Of a stretch of DNA of 64,000 nt, positions 1 through 11,734 are shown in pieces. Source of the DNA: Allodiplogaster sudhausi (taxonomy: Eukaryota > Nematoda > Chromadorea > Rhabditida > Diplogasteridae). Numbering within the stretch: position 1 is the first letter of the stretch; each line of letters starts with the position of its first letter. Both the position numbers and the translations under genes were made by a program. Below the pieces are notes generated by a model. It was not told where the DNA came from. It did not search any database and saw only the letters and a program-made list of their open reading frames with translations. Where the stretch lies: positions 4,493,001 to 4,557,000 of the forward strand of contig CALZFC010000252.1 of the NCBI GenBank assembly GCA_945643635.1, in the 5' to 3' direction.

Positions 1-3000
1 AAGGGCTCGTATCTGAGAAGCGAGAGGTGATTTTGGAGCGAACATATTAAAAATAAAAAAGATTGGCAAGAAGAAATTAAGTGTTTCCAGTGGATACCTG
101 ACCGTTGCACCGACGACGAGGAAGAGCACGGGAAAGCGATGCTGCTTCGCCGTGAGAAGAGTGCAGATGTCGGGCTCGAAAGAAGAGAAGAGAATTCGAC
201 GAGTCCGCGACTTCTCCATCACCTTATCATTAAGGTTGCATTTACCAGCTAAGTTTAATAAATTTTTTTAAAAATTACTTTACATAAAAAATTGATACAT
301 ATTAATACAAAAACAAGTTATACAAAACTTAATTTAGGGGTCTGTTTTCATGCAAAAGTAATATTTTTATACGAACGAATCAGAGGAAAACTAACCACAT
401 TCAAAATGACGTCGACGAATTCATTGCGCTCAAAGTAGTGGTTGCATTCGTGGTCGCCACCCTATAATCGAAACATGAAGCACCTTGAAGTTGAATGTAA
501 AAAAATAGACAAATGGTGTAAAAACGTACTTTCATGCGCATTGGATACTTGATCTCGATGTTGAAGCCAACGTCAATATCGATCTCGTCGAGTGCCTCGG
601 CGAGCAACGGAAATGGATTCGCGGTCACGTCTTCGCCATCCGATGGCCGAGGAGTCACTCAAGCCATTTACTCATTATTGCATGTTTATAAAAATTAAAT
701 ATTATCCTAATTAATCAATAATTACATCAAATTGGCTATACATCTAACAACTACAAAGGTATATTTATAAAGAATGTAGCCGGAAAGACGAGGGAAAAGG
801 CTGACCACTGAGCGTGACCTTCTTGACGGGGGCGATGCTGCAAGTCAGGGCATTGCCTGGCATCTCACTCACTGAGACATGCTCCACGTGCAGGAGATGC
901 AGCTGGGAAAGCTTCAGGTCCTGCAGTCATTAATGATCTAAACTTCATCTTGTATTTCGTCCCATTTGGTAACAATTCAATGTACTTAGTAAAAGATAAA
1001 CATAAATGTATAGGCGTGATATTGAATGGGGCAAAAAAAAAGAATAAAAAGGCTATCTCTGCCAACCTTGACAGCCATCTCATGCAGCCGCTGGTTCCGC
1101 TCGCCCTCAGCCAGCGAGAGGCTGCCCGAATTGCTGCCAACCGTGCGGCCGGTCACTTCCACAAGGACGTGGAAGTCGTGGTAGATGATGGCTTGGCGGT
1201 CCTGAAGCGTCTTTCGGTGTGCGATGTATACGGTAGAAGCTTCGGGCGCAGCAAACCTTGGTGAGCTGGACGTCGAACTCGACAAAGTCGGCGCCACGTT
1301 TACCCGCATCTTGCAGCGACTGGAGAGTATTCTCGCGAGCCGCTGCATCTCTGGATTTAGGGAAAGTCTGTTGGTTTGATTAATTTTATATTCTTATTTC
1401 ATCTTAAAACAAGTAAACAAAAAGTATGTCTAAATTGCCAACTTGGTGTAGGAGCAGCCGGAGCCGCGATGGCCGACTTCGAGAGTGCGCCGCTTCTTCC
1501 AGTGACGAGCGAAGGACGTCTTCATCGAGTCGCGCAATTCGCGCTCGCTGGTGCGCATCGACGACGCGAGCATGTAGTCCACTGCAGGGATTAGCGGGTA
1601 CTCGAGAAATATTAATGGGAATTCTGCATGAGTAAATTTCTGGTACATACATACGGCATATGAATTGCTCCTGAAATGCGTTGTCTTTTACAACCTTATG
1701 AACAATTTTTGTTGCGAAAAAACTAATATGAATGCATTTGCAGGTTACCCGAAAAGACGGAAACCATAACTGACAGTTGACAGTGCCGACGGGTCGCTGC
1801 GTGTCGCATGCGATGATCGGCAGTGTTGTCTTCGTGTCCGAGGCAGGCAACGCGGCAGGCAACGCGTACGCCACGCCAAGGCGCACGCTCTTCTCGCCAT
1901 TCTCGCCCGATGAGAACAACTCGACGCGGAAGCCCTGAGGAGAGACTCGTTCTGGATATTTATTCAAGTTTAAATCACTCTGATTTTAGTGAAAGAGAAG
2001 CACATACATTTTAAGAAATTTTATTTAAAACAGAAGACTAAAAATACTCGTACAAGATGCTCGATCGAGACGGTGCGCGTGCGGAAGACAAGGTAATCGA
2101 TGTCGTTGCGGAAGACCGAGCCATTCTCGTACTGCTCGCCGTAGATCGGATCCTCGCGGGTCAGCACCTGATCATTGCTAACTAAGTTTATTTCATCACT
2201 TTTTTGTTAATTTAAATTTTTGATGGACAACTCTGGGACTAACAGAAAGTTCAGTGTTGGAGAAGCTGGGAAAGTCCGGGAGATCGGACGTTTCGCAGCT
2301 GCCATCGTCGTCAGATCTCTGCAATAAAGAATATAAGTTTAGTGAATGGAAGGAAGTTTATACACCACTGATGTTCGACTAGACTTCATGCGCTTTATCT
2401 TTATCCACCACTTATCACTACTGCGACCATCACAATGGAAAGGGGAAGTTGAAGGGAAAGTATACACAGGAAAAAAGGGAGAGGGAAGAAGTTGGGAGTG
2501 GCAATGTGCTGAAAATAAATATTTTTTACGAGTAGGGAAGAAAGAGAGCGAGAGATTAGGAAAGAATGGAGAGAAAGAGAGAGGGAGAAGCCACGAACAC
2601 AACAGCAAGGCCAGAGGCAAGAGCAGCAGCAGGAGCGGGCCTTCTCTCCTCTCTCACCACCACAGCTGCAGCATGCCAACAGTTCTCTAACAAGACTGCG
2701 CGCGTAGATCGAACTGGCACGCCAGAGTATGCCGCGACGAGTGTGGCGAGACTCATACGAATACGCCTGGAATGTCCCCAGAAACAGAGAAGACAGAGTG
2801 GACACTTCTTTCGCTATTCAACTTTCATCATTCCGACAATTTTTTTCTCCAAAAACATGATTTTGGCAACTCAAAGATTCAAAGCAGAAAGCTGTAATAA
2901 TGGCTGCAATTTTACAATCCAGAGAGAAATACAAGAAACGTAGGATACTTTCTTTGATCTGCAAAAAACGGAATGTTTTTTTTAAAATCAATTTTTATCA

Positions 3001-4143
3001 TATCAATTTGTAACCCAAACAAACCTCCTTGAATCGGACGTCAAAAGGAACGGCTTTCAGTCGATAAGTCCTCTCCTGGTCTCGTTTGGAGTAGAAACGA
3101 AGCGCTCTACAACCGAATCATTTTCAGGACATGAAATAGATTTCAAATAATGTATATAATTTAGATGAATGAAATAAATATATCAATAAATGCTGACCTG
3201 CCGTGGATGCGTACGTAGAAGGCATGCTCGTTGGCGTGCATGAGCCAGCCATCGTGGATGCGAGCGCGGCCATCTGCAGAGAAGACGAACTGTTAGAGAG
3301 CATATCTTACTTCTCTTAATGCAGATAACAATGCAGATAACATTTCAATTAAAAAAAACATATTTCAACACAACAAGAATAGATGTTGATATACTAGAAA
3401 CGGACGCCCGACCGATATGGCCAAAGGTGTCCTCGGCGTCGCGGAGGAAGCGTCCACTCTTGAGCTGCAGCAGATTGGGATGGAGAGCGCGTGGCTGAGC
3501 AGAGCACTCCCAGCGATGCACTGCCAGCTGCGGCGCTGCCTTCTCTTGCCCGATACCTTCAAGTTCATATTATTTATTTACTTTGGAGGATTATTACCTC
3601 AAAAAAATGAACGTTTAACACATTATATGTGTTAGATTTACGAGCCTGTCACAGCTCTCCGCCTACAAGTGCTATCGACACTCTGTCTATAGACAAACTT
3701 TAGTTCCAAATAGACAGCAAAATAAGATAATCCTGACCATCTGTCGCAGGGTCGAGGATGTAGCCGATGAAATAGCGGTAGGCGAGAGTTTCCAGCGATA
3801 CCGAGCAAGTCACACACGCAACCCAGACATCGCTGGAATTATGAACATTGGATTGTGAAATTATATACATTAAATCCTAATTTTTTGCTCATTATCTATA
3901 ACAAATTTGCTCAACAAACAATGCTTATAGTAGAAAATATGCATAATATGGAATTGAATTTTTCATCATGAAAAAGCATGCGAACCGGTCTGTGCCCGAT
4001 CGCTCCATCTGGAGAGCATTGGCAGGTTGCCAAGAGCCGAGAGTTGGCAAGGAGCCAACGACGAAGACGCGTTCCCACGGACGGATGCGAGAGACGCGCA
4101 CGGAGAGGCGCAGCTCGCCACTCTCGCCGTTCTCTTGCGACAT
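1..4143 (-). CDS. GPCPD1: Glycerophosphocholine phosphodiesterase, GPCPD1 family (partial, C-terminus off the window)
   Basis: Family enzymes hydrolyse glycerophosphocholine to choline and glycerol-3-phosphate in the cytosol. I assembled 16 exons with continuous phase: 3986-4143, 3738-3832, 3413-3556, 3198-3273, 3025-3106, 2244-2318, 2054-2167, 1775-1934, 1443-1581, 1257-1350, 1067-1201, 806-920, 530-657, 396-461, 98-222 and 1-12, about 572 residues so far. The N-terminus is a CBM20 starch-binding module (motif GSLPTLGSW near residue 32, later [11 protein letters not shown]). The GDPD barrel shows [37 protein letters not shown] and [11 protein letters not shown], so the catalytic His/Arg, Glu/Asp and His positions are present. 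All donors are GT. The start is the first Met after a 3' splice acceptor (CTACAG at about 4163). Human GPCPD1 is 672 residues, so roughly 100 residues lie beyond position 1. Domain order identifies the family confidently; individual exon edges are hand-called. Confidence 0.93.
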
Positions 4144-7012
4144 CGCACTGACAATGAGTTACCTGTAGAAAGCTATGCTAATTATTTACTAACGTCCTTT
4201 TAAATTTTATTAGCTTGTTTCGTGGTTTGGACAATCTCCAGATTTTTCTTTAATAAATCTTCCCTTTATAAGAGATAAAAAAAACATAACAGAAAAAAGA
4301 AGAGGAAAAGAATGAAAACCTTAATTAGATAATTAATCGGGCAGAACGCCCAGCGGCACGCGGCCGCTCGCCGCCTCAGAGAAGAGCGAGAATGACGAGG
4401 GAAGTTTCACTCTCTTCTCTGCTCTCACTCTCCTCCTGGAGTTGCAAAGGTAAAGAGGCCTTGTGATACAACTCTCTGCTTCTCTGCACTCTCTTCACTC
4501 TCCCTTGTGTACCGGAAGATAGCAAACGTTGAACGGGGCTAAAGAGTTCTATCTTAGAAGAGGCAGAGACGGTTAAGGCATATATGAGAGAGTGAGAGCT
4601 TGGGGAGACGACAGAATGTGAGAGATGATGATACCTTTACAAAGTTCACACGTGCAAAAGTCACAGGCGAGAAAGCTGGCAACGACTGATGGTGAGTATG
4701 AAAACTAGAAATAAGGTGAAATGAAAATTAATGAAAAATTGGAGATTCAACGCAATTGATCTCAACGAGCTGATCACTAATTAGCTGGATTTGCTCGTTC
4801 TGTGAGCGTATGAGAGATGTTAAACGACATTTATATACATACATGGCAACAGAGAGGGCCGAACTGTGATAGATTAACGACACACTCTAATCCTCTCTCT
4901 AATCGCAATGGTAAGAAAGAAGACCCTGGACATGCACGAGGAAATTGGGTGAGGGGCTTCCGGGGCATGGGGAAAACAGGCTGCTTCCTTTCTCCATGGG
5001 CATTATGGCGCCAGTGAGTCTGGGTTGTTGATGAAGAACAAAAGGAACGGAGAGGGAGCATGCCGACTTTGTAAGACACATGAGATTAACCGACTTTAAG
5101 ACACTGCAGGTGAACATGCAAAATCTGGAGCTGTAATAAACAAATCCAAAACAAAAGGGAATACGCATTGAACATAAAAGTGAAAAAGCGATGCGTCCTG
5201 TAACGATGAATATGCATACATGAAACAGATACCTTGTTGCAAAAGGTGAATGAGGGACCGAGCGAAAAAAAGAGTGAGAGGTAGAGAGAGAGAGACAGAG
5301 AGATAGAGAACTGGGCAGAGAGAGAGACAGAGAGAGATGGAGAGAGAAAACGCGATAAGAGTAATATAGAGCAAGAGGAAAAGTTAGTGAGAGGAACTTG
5401 CTATCCATGCTCCCGTCCTTTCAAGAATAGGGCCTACTACAATGGCTTGTGCTAATGGCAAGGTAGCTTGAAAGAGAACAGGCAAAGTGAGAGAGTAAGA
5501 CGAGAAAGAGAGTAAAATGAGATGTTCACATGAAAGTGGTGAGAGAGGCAGAGAAAGGAAAAGTCAGGTTGTGCAAGCTGGTGTCCAGTTAGTGATGGAT
5601 GGTGGGCAGATAGAGAGAGTACGAAGATGAGAAGGAGATTGCGTGAGCCAACGAAAGAACAGAGATGGGAGAGAGAGAGTGGCGAGAGAAAGAGAGAAAG
5701 AGAGAGAGATACAAAAAGCTGAAGGTAGAGAGACAGAGAGAAATATGAGAGTGTGATAGAGAAGGAGAGAAGGTGATAGAAAGAAAGACAGCAAGAGATA
5801 GTGATGAAAGAAGAGAGACAGAGAGCGAGAGCGAGAGAGATCGATGTGAGTGGTGCGCGTGCTGCCAGCGAATGCTCTCGGCTAGACCGGGCAGAGGACG
5901 CCTTGTGGTCGGTCTACTAGGACAGCTGTGAAGGTTGACATTGACTCTTCACGTTTTGAGAGAGACAAACAGAGAGACAGAGGGAGAGAGAGAGTCTGTG
6001 GGAGAAAGACAGAGAGAGAGAGAGAGAAGGATAGAAAACAAGGACCAAGAGGATGGATAGAGATTGAAAATGATATGGCTGACGTCAACAAAATCATGAA
6101 GTTCAATTATTGAAAAAAAAATCGTGGAAGATGGCAGAAAAAGTTTTTGAGGATATATGTATATAACAGCGCTTAATCTGTTAAAAATATTATTTAGTAC
6201 ATATACATAGCTATAGGAAGAATGTCCTTTTCACTACGATTAATGATATTCCATCGAATTTTTTCCGTAGAAAATTTTTTGTTTAATGATATCAAAATTT
6301 CAGTGCGAACTTTTCGTTTCAATATTTTTCGATTTTGTGAGCACAATCAAGACACATGCGTTCTTCGAACTGCAAGGTATCCATTGTAACGTGGCTCTCT
6401 GCTGACGACAGGAAAATTTCCATTTGGTGCACCCACTCTATTCAACGCCACTTTCTCCCATTTCCCTCTTTCCACTCTCTTCGCTCCACACCGCCTTTCT
6501 CTTATCTCTTTCCCTCTCTATCTGTATCTCTCCCGCTGTCCTTGCTAGAGAACGAAATCGGATGTTCGGAAAAATTGAGTAAGTTGTAGAAGTCGGAGCA
6601 GCATGAGTGTTAGAGAGAAGGAAAGAGAAAATTGGAAAGGTTGAGATGTAAAGAAAAGGAAAGGGATAGATCATGGAAAAGTATCTGCCACGCTCTTATT
6701 TCTGGGATTTTTCAACTTCGAATTTACAGGAGTCTCTTCTAAACATTGTACGGAAGTATGGAGCATGTTGCTAAACAACATGCTGGTTGTGAAACGGTTG
6801 TAACGTAACTAACCCCTCGAAGGAAAAATGGAACGCGAATAACATCTACGGTCTTTCACTAACTTTGTTATTGAAATGTAAGTTTTACAGAAGTGCTCCA
6901 ACATGTGAGCGGAGAACCTAGCTTCCGTGAAAAACCTTGAGTGAGCTTCCAGGAGAGATGAAACTTTTCTTATTTAGTGTGTTCCATGAGCATTGTCAAC
7001 AGACTTAATAAG
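4144..7012. other. GA-rich 5' flank of the GPCPD1 gene
   Basis: No gene is supportable here. On the plus strand it is purine-rich, with scattered GAGA microsatellites at about 5274-5350, 5680-5840 and 5960-6035. Read from the GPCPD1 side it is CT-rich. Open frames in this stretch encode Ser/Leu or Arg/Glu repeats and are products of the microsatellites. A short pyrimidine-rich block (6465-6540) breaks the polarity. Upstream promoter and 5' UTR of the minus-strand gene probably lie here, but no TATA box or initiator is recognisable. Confidence 0.5.
5274..6035. repeat. Interrupted (GA)n microsatellite tracts
   Basis: Imperfect AG/GA dinucleotide tracts recur at 5274-5350, 5680-5840 and 5960-6035, separated by less regular purine-rich sequence. 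They share the purine strand, so the 760-bp block is strongly strand-asymmetric. Confidence 0.8.
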
Positions 7013-7014
7013 TA

Positions 7015-7135
7015 CAGTACCGCCCACGAGCCAGGGGATACGGCTCGAGCGGCTCCGAGCGGCTCGATCGGATCCGAGCCGCTCGAGCCGCTAGGAGCCG
7101 CTCGAGCCGCATCCCCTGGCTCGTGGGCGGTACTG
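7015..7135. mobile_element. 121-bp palindromic MITE with TA flanks (Tc1/mariner-like)
   Basis: An almost perfect inverted repeat. The left arm starts CAGTACCGCCCACGAGCCAG and the right arm is its reverse complement, with arms of more than 40 bp that differ at only a few bases. It is bounded by TA on both sides, the target-site duplication of Tc1/mariner elements, and the termini begin CAGT, common in that superfamily. It has no coding capacity. The interior consists of repeated GAGC/GCTC-type palindromic units. The same 21-bp terminus occurs inside an intron of all three hAT copies further right. Confidence 0.8.
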
Positions 7136-7390
7136 TATGTATGTATGTACATACGAAATATGATATATTCTCCCGTTGATCACATGCACTTTAAGGGAGT
7201 CATAATGTGCCTTCAAGAGAGGCCGAAAAGAAAGAGAAAGAACAGAATGAAAATAGCCAATGCCCACTTGGGTACAAGAAATAATTTCCCAAATAAACTC
7301 GAAGTTTTGTTGGCAGTTTGAATTGGAGTTACTTGTTCGCTGAATTGTTTAGTCAGCCCGGGAAGACAACGTGACGTGAGCACTCCGCAT
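7136..7390. other. Intergenic, nothing recognised
   Basis: Short spacer between the palindromic MITE and the TATA box of the next gene. It holds a (TATG)n stretch at 7134-7152 and AT-rich sequence. An open frame that runs through the MITE into it is not a gene. Confidence 0.5.
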
Positions 7391-7396
7391 GGTCTC

Positions 7397-7403
7397 TATA
7401 AAA
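7397..7403 (+). promoter_or_regulatory. TATA box of the Gly/Tyr-rich peptide gene
   Basis: A canonical TATAAAA lies in the context CTCTATAAAAGGGC, the only clear TATA box seen near a start in this window. About 30 nt downstream is a pyrimidine-rich segment suited to transcription start. Coding sequence begins about 620 nt later, immediately after a splice acceptor, so a 5' UTR intron (donor candidates near 7471 or 7497) or trans-splicing is implied. This is inference from spacing and consensus. Confidence 0.6.
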
Positions 7404-8021
7404 GGGCCGCAGAGAATGGCCTTCGAATGCTCTTCCGATTCATCCTTTTCAGTTTAGACCTTTTTTCTTACAAACAGTAATAGTTCATTTTAAAAAGGTC
7501 AATGTTTAATCCAAATTTTATTATAGAGAAAGCATAATTAAGAGAAATTAGTTAAAACATCTCTGTACATTTGCATGACAGTAGTGGTTCAAATCTTGTT
7601 TTTTTTTTAAAGAGCGTCGCCCCTTTCCACTTGCCTATTCCTCAATGGCAATACTTTAAATCACCTGCCAACTAAAATAGTGTCGAACCCTCTCAAAAAA
7701 TAAATAGTATCAGGAGAAGATATGAAAATAGTGTCGCTAATGACAGAGATAAGCATAGAATACTGGACTGCTTAATTTTTAGCTGTAAAGTAACAGGTCA
7801 CGGAATATTTAACAAGTCATTTTATGAACGTGGACCAATTAGCCTATGTCTTAGGAGTATGTATGTACTTCCAGAAGATTGAACCTTTTTTTCAATTATG
7901 TACTATTGTAAACCGTATATTTTAGGACGATTTGTGAAAAGCTTGAAATGATTTATTGTTAATTAGCAGTTATTGACTCTTCAAAACGAAAAATTATATT
8001 AAAATTGCAAAAGTTTCAGCA

Positions 8022-8240
8022 ATGTCTGCCGTCTCTCACTTCCTGTTTGCCCTTGCCGTGCTCCTTTCTCTGTCTTCCTCCTCTACGGCCTTTCTCTATG
8101 GCGGCTACCCGTACGGCGGCTAAGGCTGCGGCTGCTACGGTGGATACGGTGGCTACGGCTATCCGATGTACGGTGGATACGGTGGATACGGTATGGGTGG
8201 TGGCTTGCTCGGCATGTTCTCGAGATTCATCGGAAAGTGA
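8022..8240 (+). pseudogene. Gly/Tyr-rich secreted peptide gene interrupted by an in-frame TAA
   Basis: Read through one stop codon, this encodes 72 residues. Residues 1-23 are a signal peptide (hydrophobic FLFALAVLLSL core). Repeats of GGY/YGG follow, then a hydrophobic tail ending FSRFIGK before the final TGA. The organisation (signal peptide, short YGGYGGYG body, terminal Gly-Lys that could serve as an amidation signal) resembles nematode caenacin/NLP antimicrobial peptides. Codon 34 is TAA (8121-8123), in a repeat where a Tyr codon (TAC/TAT) would be usual, so a single substitution may have killed the gene. Coding periodicity continues normally after the stop. The ATG follows TTTCAG by two bases. 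It could be a recent pseudogene, a sequencing error or, less likely, readthrough. Family assignment is by composition only. Confidence 0.6.
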
Positions 8241-9400
8241 TGAAAGCCCTCGTGTGGAGTCTGCCTAATCCGATGATACATTCATTACGACTATTCATCT
8301 CATTTGTCGCCGTTGCAATTTGATAGTTTGTCTACCACTGTGCCTCTACACTTTAAATGGGGTGCAATATTGGCATTTTTTATTTTCATTGCTTCTCAGT
8401 AATTTTATGTTATGTTAGCTTTTAAGGTTACTATTCTAAAGAACCCAGTTATCTTGTGTCAATTGCCCTACTGCTTTCTGTACATTGGTATATTTATATA
8501 TGTGCATGAGTAGGTCTGTCCGGCGCTGATATTAATCTAGCCTCGTCACACTGATTAATTTCACGCAACCACAGCTGTAACATAAATGCATTAAAAAAAA
8601 CTCAAACATGTTAGTGGATTATATTATTCATATGACAGTTTCCGCTAAAAAAAAAAAAAACTAAAACAAGAACGGGGAATTTCAAGGTGATAAAGACTGA
8701 GGGAAAGAAATAGTTCGAGAGAAAGAGGGCTGACGCTAGAACAAGAGATAAGTGAATAAATGCTGTTGACAATCACACAAGACACGTTAAGTTTAAATTC
8801 GTCAAATGCCATGTCGCCTGACTTTGTGCTGGCATAGCCGTTCACCATGGAAATTTAAAAGGAGTGTGAGAACGTTTCACAACTTCAACGTTTCCCTGGA
8901 CACGGCTATGGTTTTATGGAGGATTATGCTTGATGGCCTGCTCGAAGGCGTTGCTTGCATTCCCTGCTTCATGTCAGTCAAGGAGAATTGTCACGACAAT
9001 TTAAAAAAAGAGCATTTGTTCTCATCATTGACTTTCAATTTTTTCTCGCCCGTAGCCTTTAAATTTCATCAGTACAAAATAAATGAGAGGTCATTCAGAC
9101 CAAATGCCAGGGAGGACGAGAAGTCGTTATGCTCGTAGTCCTTCTTTAAGTGGTCATCACCGAAAAATCAGTCAGATTTCAAATAGCGGCTTCCCTTCAC
9201 ACGCTCATTCGCACATGTGCTATTTTGACGTTCGGTTTGTGCGACCTGCCTAATTAAACGCGAGAACGAGAATCAATACTCCTTGAGCAAACTAGGCAGT
9301 TCGAATCTGCATTAATTATCTTTCGGTAATCGTGTTCCTTTAAGCGGTTATTATGTTTGAAAAGGAATATCTTCTATTAACTGCATAGTTTGACATGTGA
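8241..9400. other. Intergenic, no gene recognised
   Basis: AT-rich sequence with poly(A) runs at 8592 and 8647. Only short open frames occur, without homology or splice context. The first part is probably 3' UTR of the Gly/Tyr-rich peptide gene. Confidence 0.45.
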
Positions 9401-9424
9401 TAACCTGAATGCAAGAAGCATGAT

Positions 9425-9610
9425 TCATGGAAAAAGTTCGTTCGAAGAGTTTGGCGTCGAAAATATTTCAGCAAATGGTGGCAATGAAATCTTTGGCCTG
9501 CATGAGATGACAATTCCGAAAAGAGTGCATTCATTCTATTTGTGTAGCTGCCAGATTGAGAGCCGAGACAGCATCGCCCACGCCCATTCCAAGATGCCGC
9601 TGAGAGAGAT
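9425..9610 (+). repeat. Dispersed repeat, also present at 21.99-22.20 kb and 33.74-34.00 kb
   Basis: Words such as GTTCGAAGAGTTTGGCG, GAGTGCATTCAT and GCAGCTGCCAGATTG-like strings recur in the same order here, in inverted orientation at about 21,990-22,200, and again at 33,740-34,000. The latter two are matching positions of the hAT palindrome arms. A diverged piece is also visible around 12,610-12,690. It has no coding signal. It may be a short non-autonomous element or a fragment of a larger one. Confidence 0.65.
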
Positions 9611-10790
9611 AAATGCAAACGAGATGAAGGTTCTTTGTTCACCCTTTTTCTTGTTGTTGTTTACACACACTTTCTTCTCTTTATCGTAAGCTCAAATCAA
9701 CTCTTCCTATCATTTTGTTTTGCATTCAGCCGATAAAAACTCGCCTGAACCCAGTTGTGATCATTCTGCTCCTCCGTGCATAAGCCCAGTTAAAGGGTTG
9801 ATCTAATACAATCTGCATATATGACGTCATGGAATCAAATAGAATTGAAATGGCCGATTGTAGAGCCAAAGTCGACCAGCTTGGATTTCCTTTAAAAGTT
9901 CCTTTCAGTTGCCATCGAGTATAAGGAATCGATTGGACGTGGTTAAGGAATCAGAAAATGCACTATTTTTTTGTTTTCAATGAAGGATTGAATCTTAAAA
10001 TTTGCAATGAAGGACGCAATGTTTCCAGGAAAAAGCATTACAATATTCTCATTCAAATGGAATAAACAATGACATTCTTGGGCGAAATGCTAGTGGCACT
10101 ACCGGTCCTGATTTTATGACATATAACAAAAAATTGCTTATTTCTATGGCTAGTTGGATATTCGGTAGGTTCTCCCGTCTCCAGGAGATGCCTGCCACCT
10201 GTCTGTTTGTCTCGCCAACTGGGCCCACAACTCGTATCCGGAGCGAGGATTCATGAGCCAATAAATTAGGTTCTGCAACAGCAAAAGTTGCTCTAACAAA
10301 GTTCCAAAAAAAAACAGGGTCGCGGTAAAAATTGTCTGAACTTCAGTTCACGTATTGTTATGTGAATATCTACGTACATCGACGGATACAACAAAAATTG
10401 TTTTCAAGAGAACTCGCAAAATCGGACTGAACTATGCAGTCTCGGAACTAGTGTGCAAGACGCAAAGTTTCTGGAGTACTAGAAAAGGAGACAAAAGAAA
10501 ACGCGTCATCTAATTCCATAAAGTGCAAGGAGCTCAGATTTAGCAGTTCGCCGAATGCCCTATCGCAAGGGCTCTCCTCGGTGCAGCTGTTCATACAATT
10601 AAAGCAGATTTCATATGTGAATATATCCTTCATTCCCCACCCTCTAATTCCCTATATTTATAACCGCACTGATTAAGATTCTTATCAAATATTATATACC
10701 ATATGTTATGTGTCGTCACATCATTTTTGATGGATTAATATATAAATTAAAATATAAAGTCGTCAGTAAATGTGAGACATGTCTATTTCG
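9611..10790. other. Intergenic, no gene recognised
   Basis: No open frame with recognisable motifs, splice structure or repeat partners. A 70-codon minus-strand frame at 10049-10261 has no supporting context. Confidence 0.4.
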
Positions 10791-10796
10791 AGATGT

Positions 10797-10890
10797 GATT
10801 GGGGCACTAGGGCAAGGCAAGCGTTGCGCATCTGGTAGCGTTCTCTCTGGCATTATTAGTGTCGTAGGTTCAAACCCAGTTCGAAGCACA
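10797..10890 (+). repeat. tRNA-derived SINE-like sequence
   Basis: TTGCGCATCTGGTAGCG resembles an RNA polymerase III A box / D arm, and GGTTCAAACCC about 30 nt later matches the B box consensus. No acceptor stem closes on both sides and the anticodon arm is not clean, so a functional tRNA is unlikely. A tRNA-derived SINE head or tRNA relic fits better. Confidence 0.5.
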
Positions 10891-10899
10891 TTTGCACAT

Positions 10900-11730
10900 T
10901 CCTTCTAAATTACCCCCCCCCTGAGTAAGTAAATGTGCGCGCATGTTTGCCTTAAAACTGGAATTATTTAAAATGCACCATTTTACGAAACTGGAGCCAG
11001 AATTGGTTCTGTTAAGATTAATTGCACGGCAGATTCTTCTTTGAAGGACACTCGAATTGTAATTTCTGCGGCGGACACGGTGGATATTCGGAATACTGAA
11101 GCTCTTGATCAAAGCCTCCATTCCGATATTCACATACATGTTAAAATGTTCGTTAATAATTAACTTTTTTGTGAGCTTTAAGAGCTCATATTTATTAAAT
11201 CGTTCCAGGCAAAATCCTGAAATGAATAAAAATTCAGAGAATTCGATAAGTTTAACTGAATTAATTTTATTACGAATGAACATTTGGTTTGTTTGCAAAG
11301 TACCCTCACTGCTTCAGTTTTTTTTTATTTCGACCGAGAATGAGCACCCCTCAATGTTGGCGATGTTTGTGCAAGAGCGTCACACGAAGCGTCTGGCTTT
11401 TTAACGGTAACTGTTTCTCACTGTTTAGATGCCGCAGCAGTAATTTCTTTCTAAAAAAAATCTTTTATTTAGAGAGAAAACATATTCCGAACGAGATGAG
11501 GAATTAGTATATCAATTGTAAAAAGATTGAAAGTACTTTTAAATAACTTATGACAACTGAAAACAAAGTGAGCTTAAGCTTTTCTATTAGCAGCACGTTA
11601 ACGTTCATTTACATCAATGATAACAGTTACTAAAGTTCATGTTGTAGTAAAATATTAAAAAAATAGCAAATCAATCTTATAAACCAAACTAATCATAAGG
11701 GTATCATTCATGTCTGTAAAAATCTAGGAA
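10900..11730. other. Intergenic, no gene recognised
   Basis: AT-rich, with a C homopolymer run at 10913-10921 and a T run near 11320. No feature is supportable apart from the probable 3' UTR of the minus-strand Cys-rich gene at its right end. Confidence 0.4.
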
Positions 11731-11734
11731 AGCT

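Noticed and set aside
865..1348. Alternative open frames on the plus strand opposite GPCPD1 exons 10-12
   Set aside because: Shadows of the minus-strand coding exons, which show family motifs and correct splice phases.
6977..7321. 114-codon open frame reading through the palindromic MITE, and its mirror on the minus strand
   Set aside because: Both frames exist only because the MITE is palindromic; nothing upstream or downstream supports a gene.
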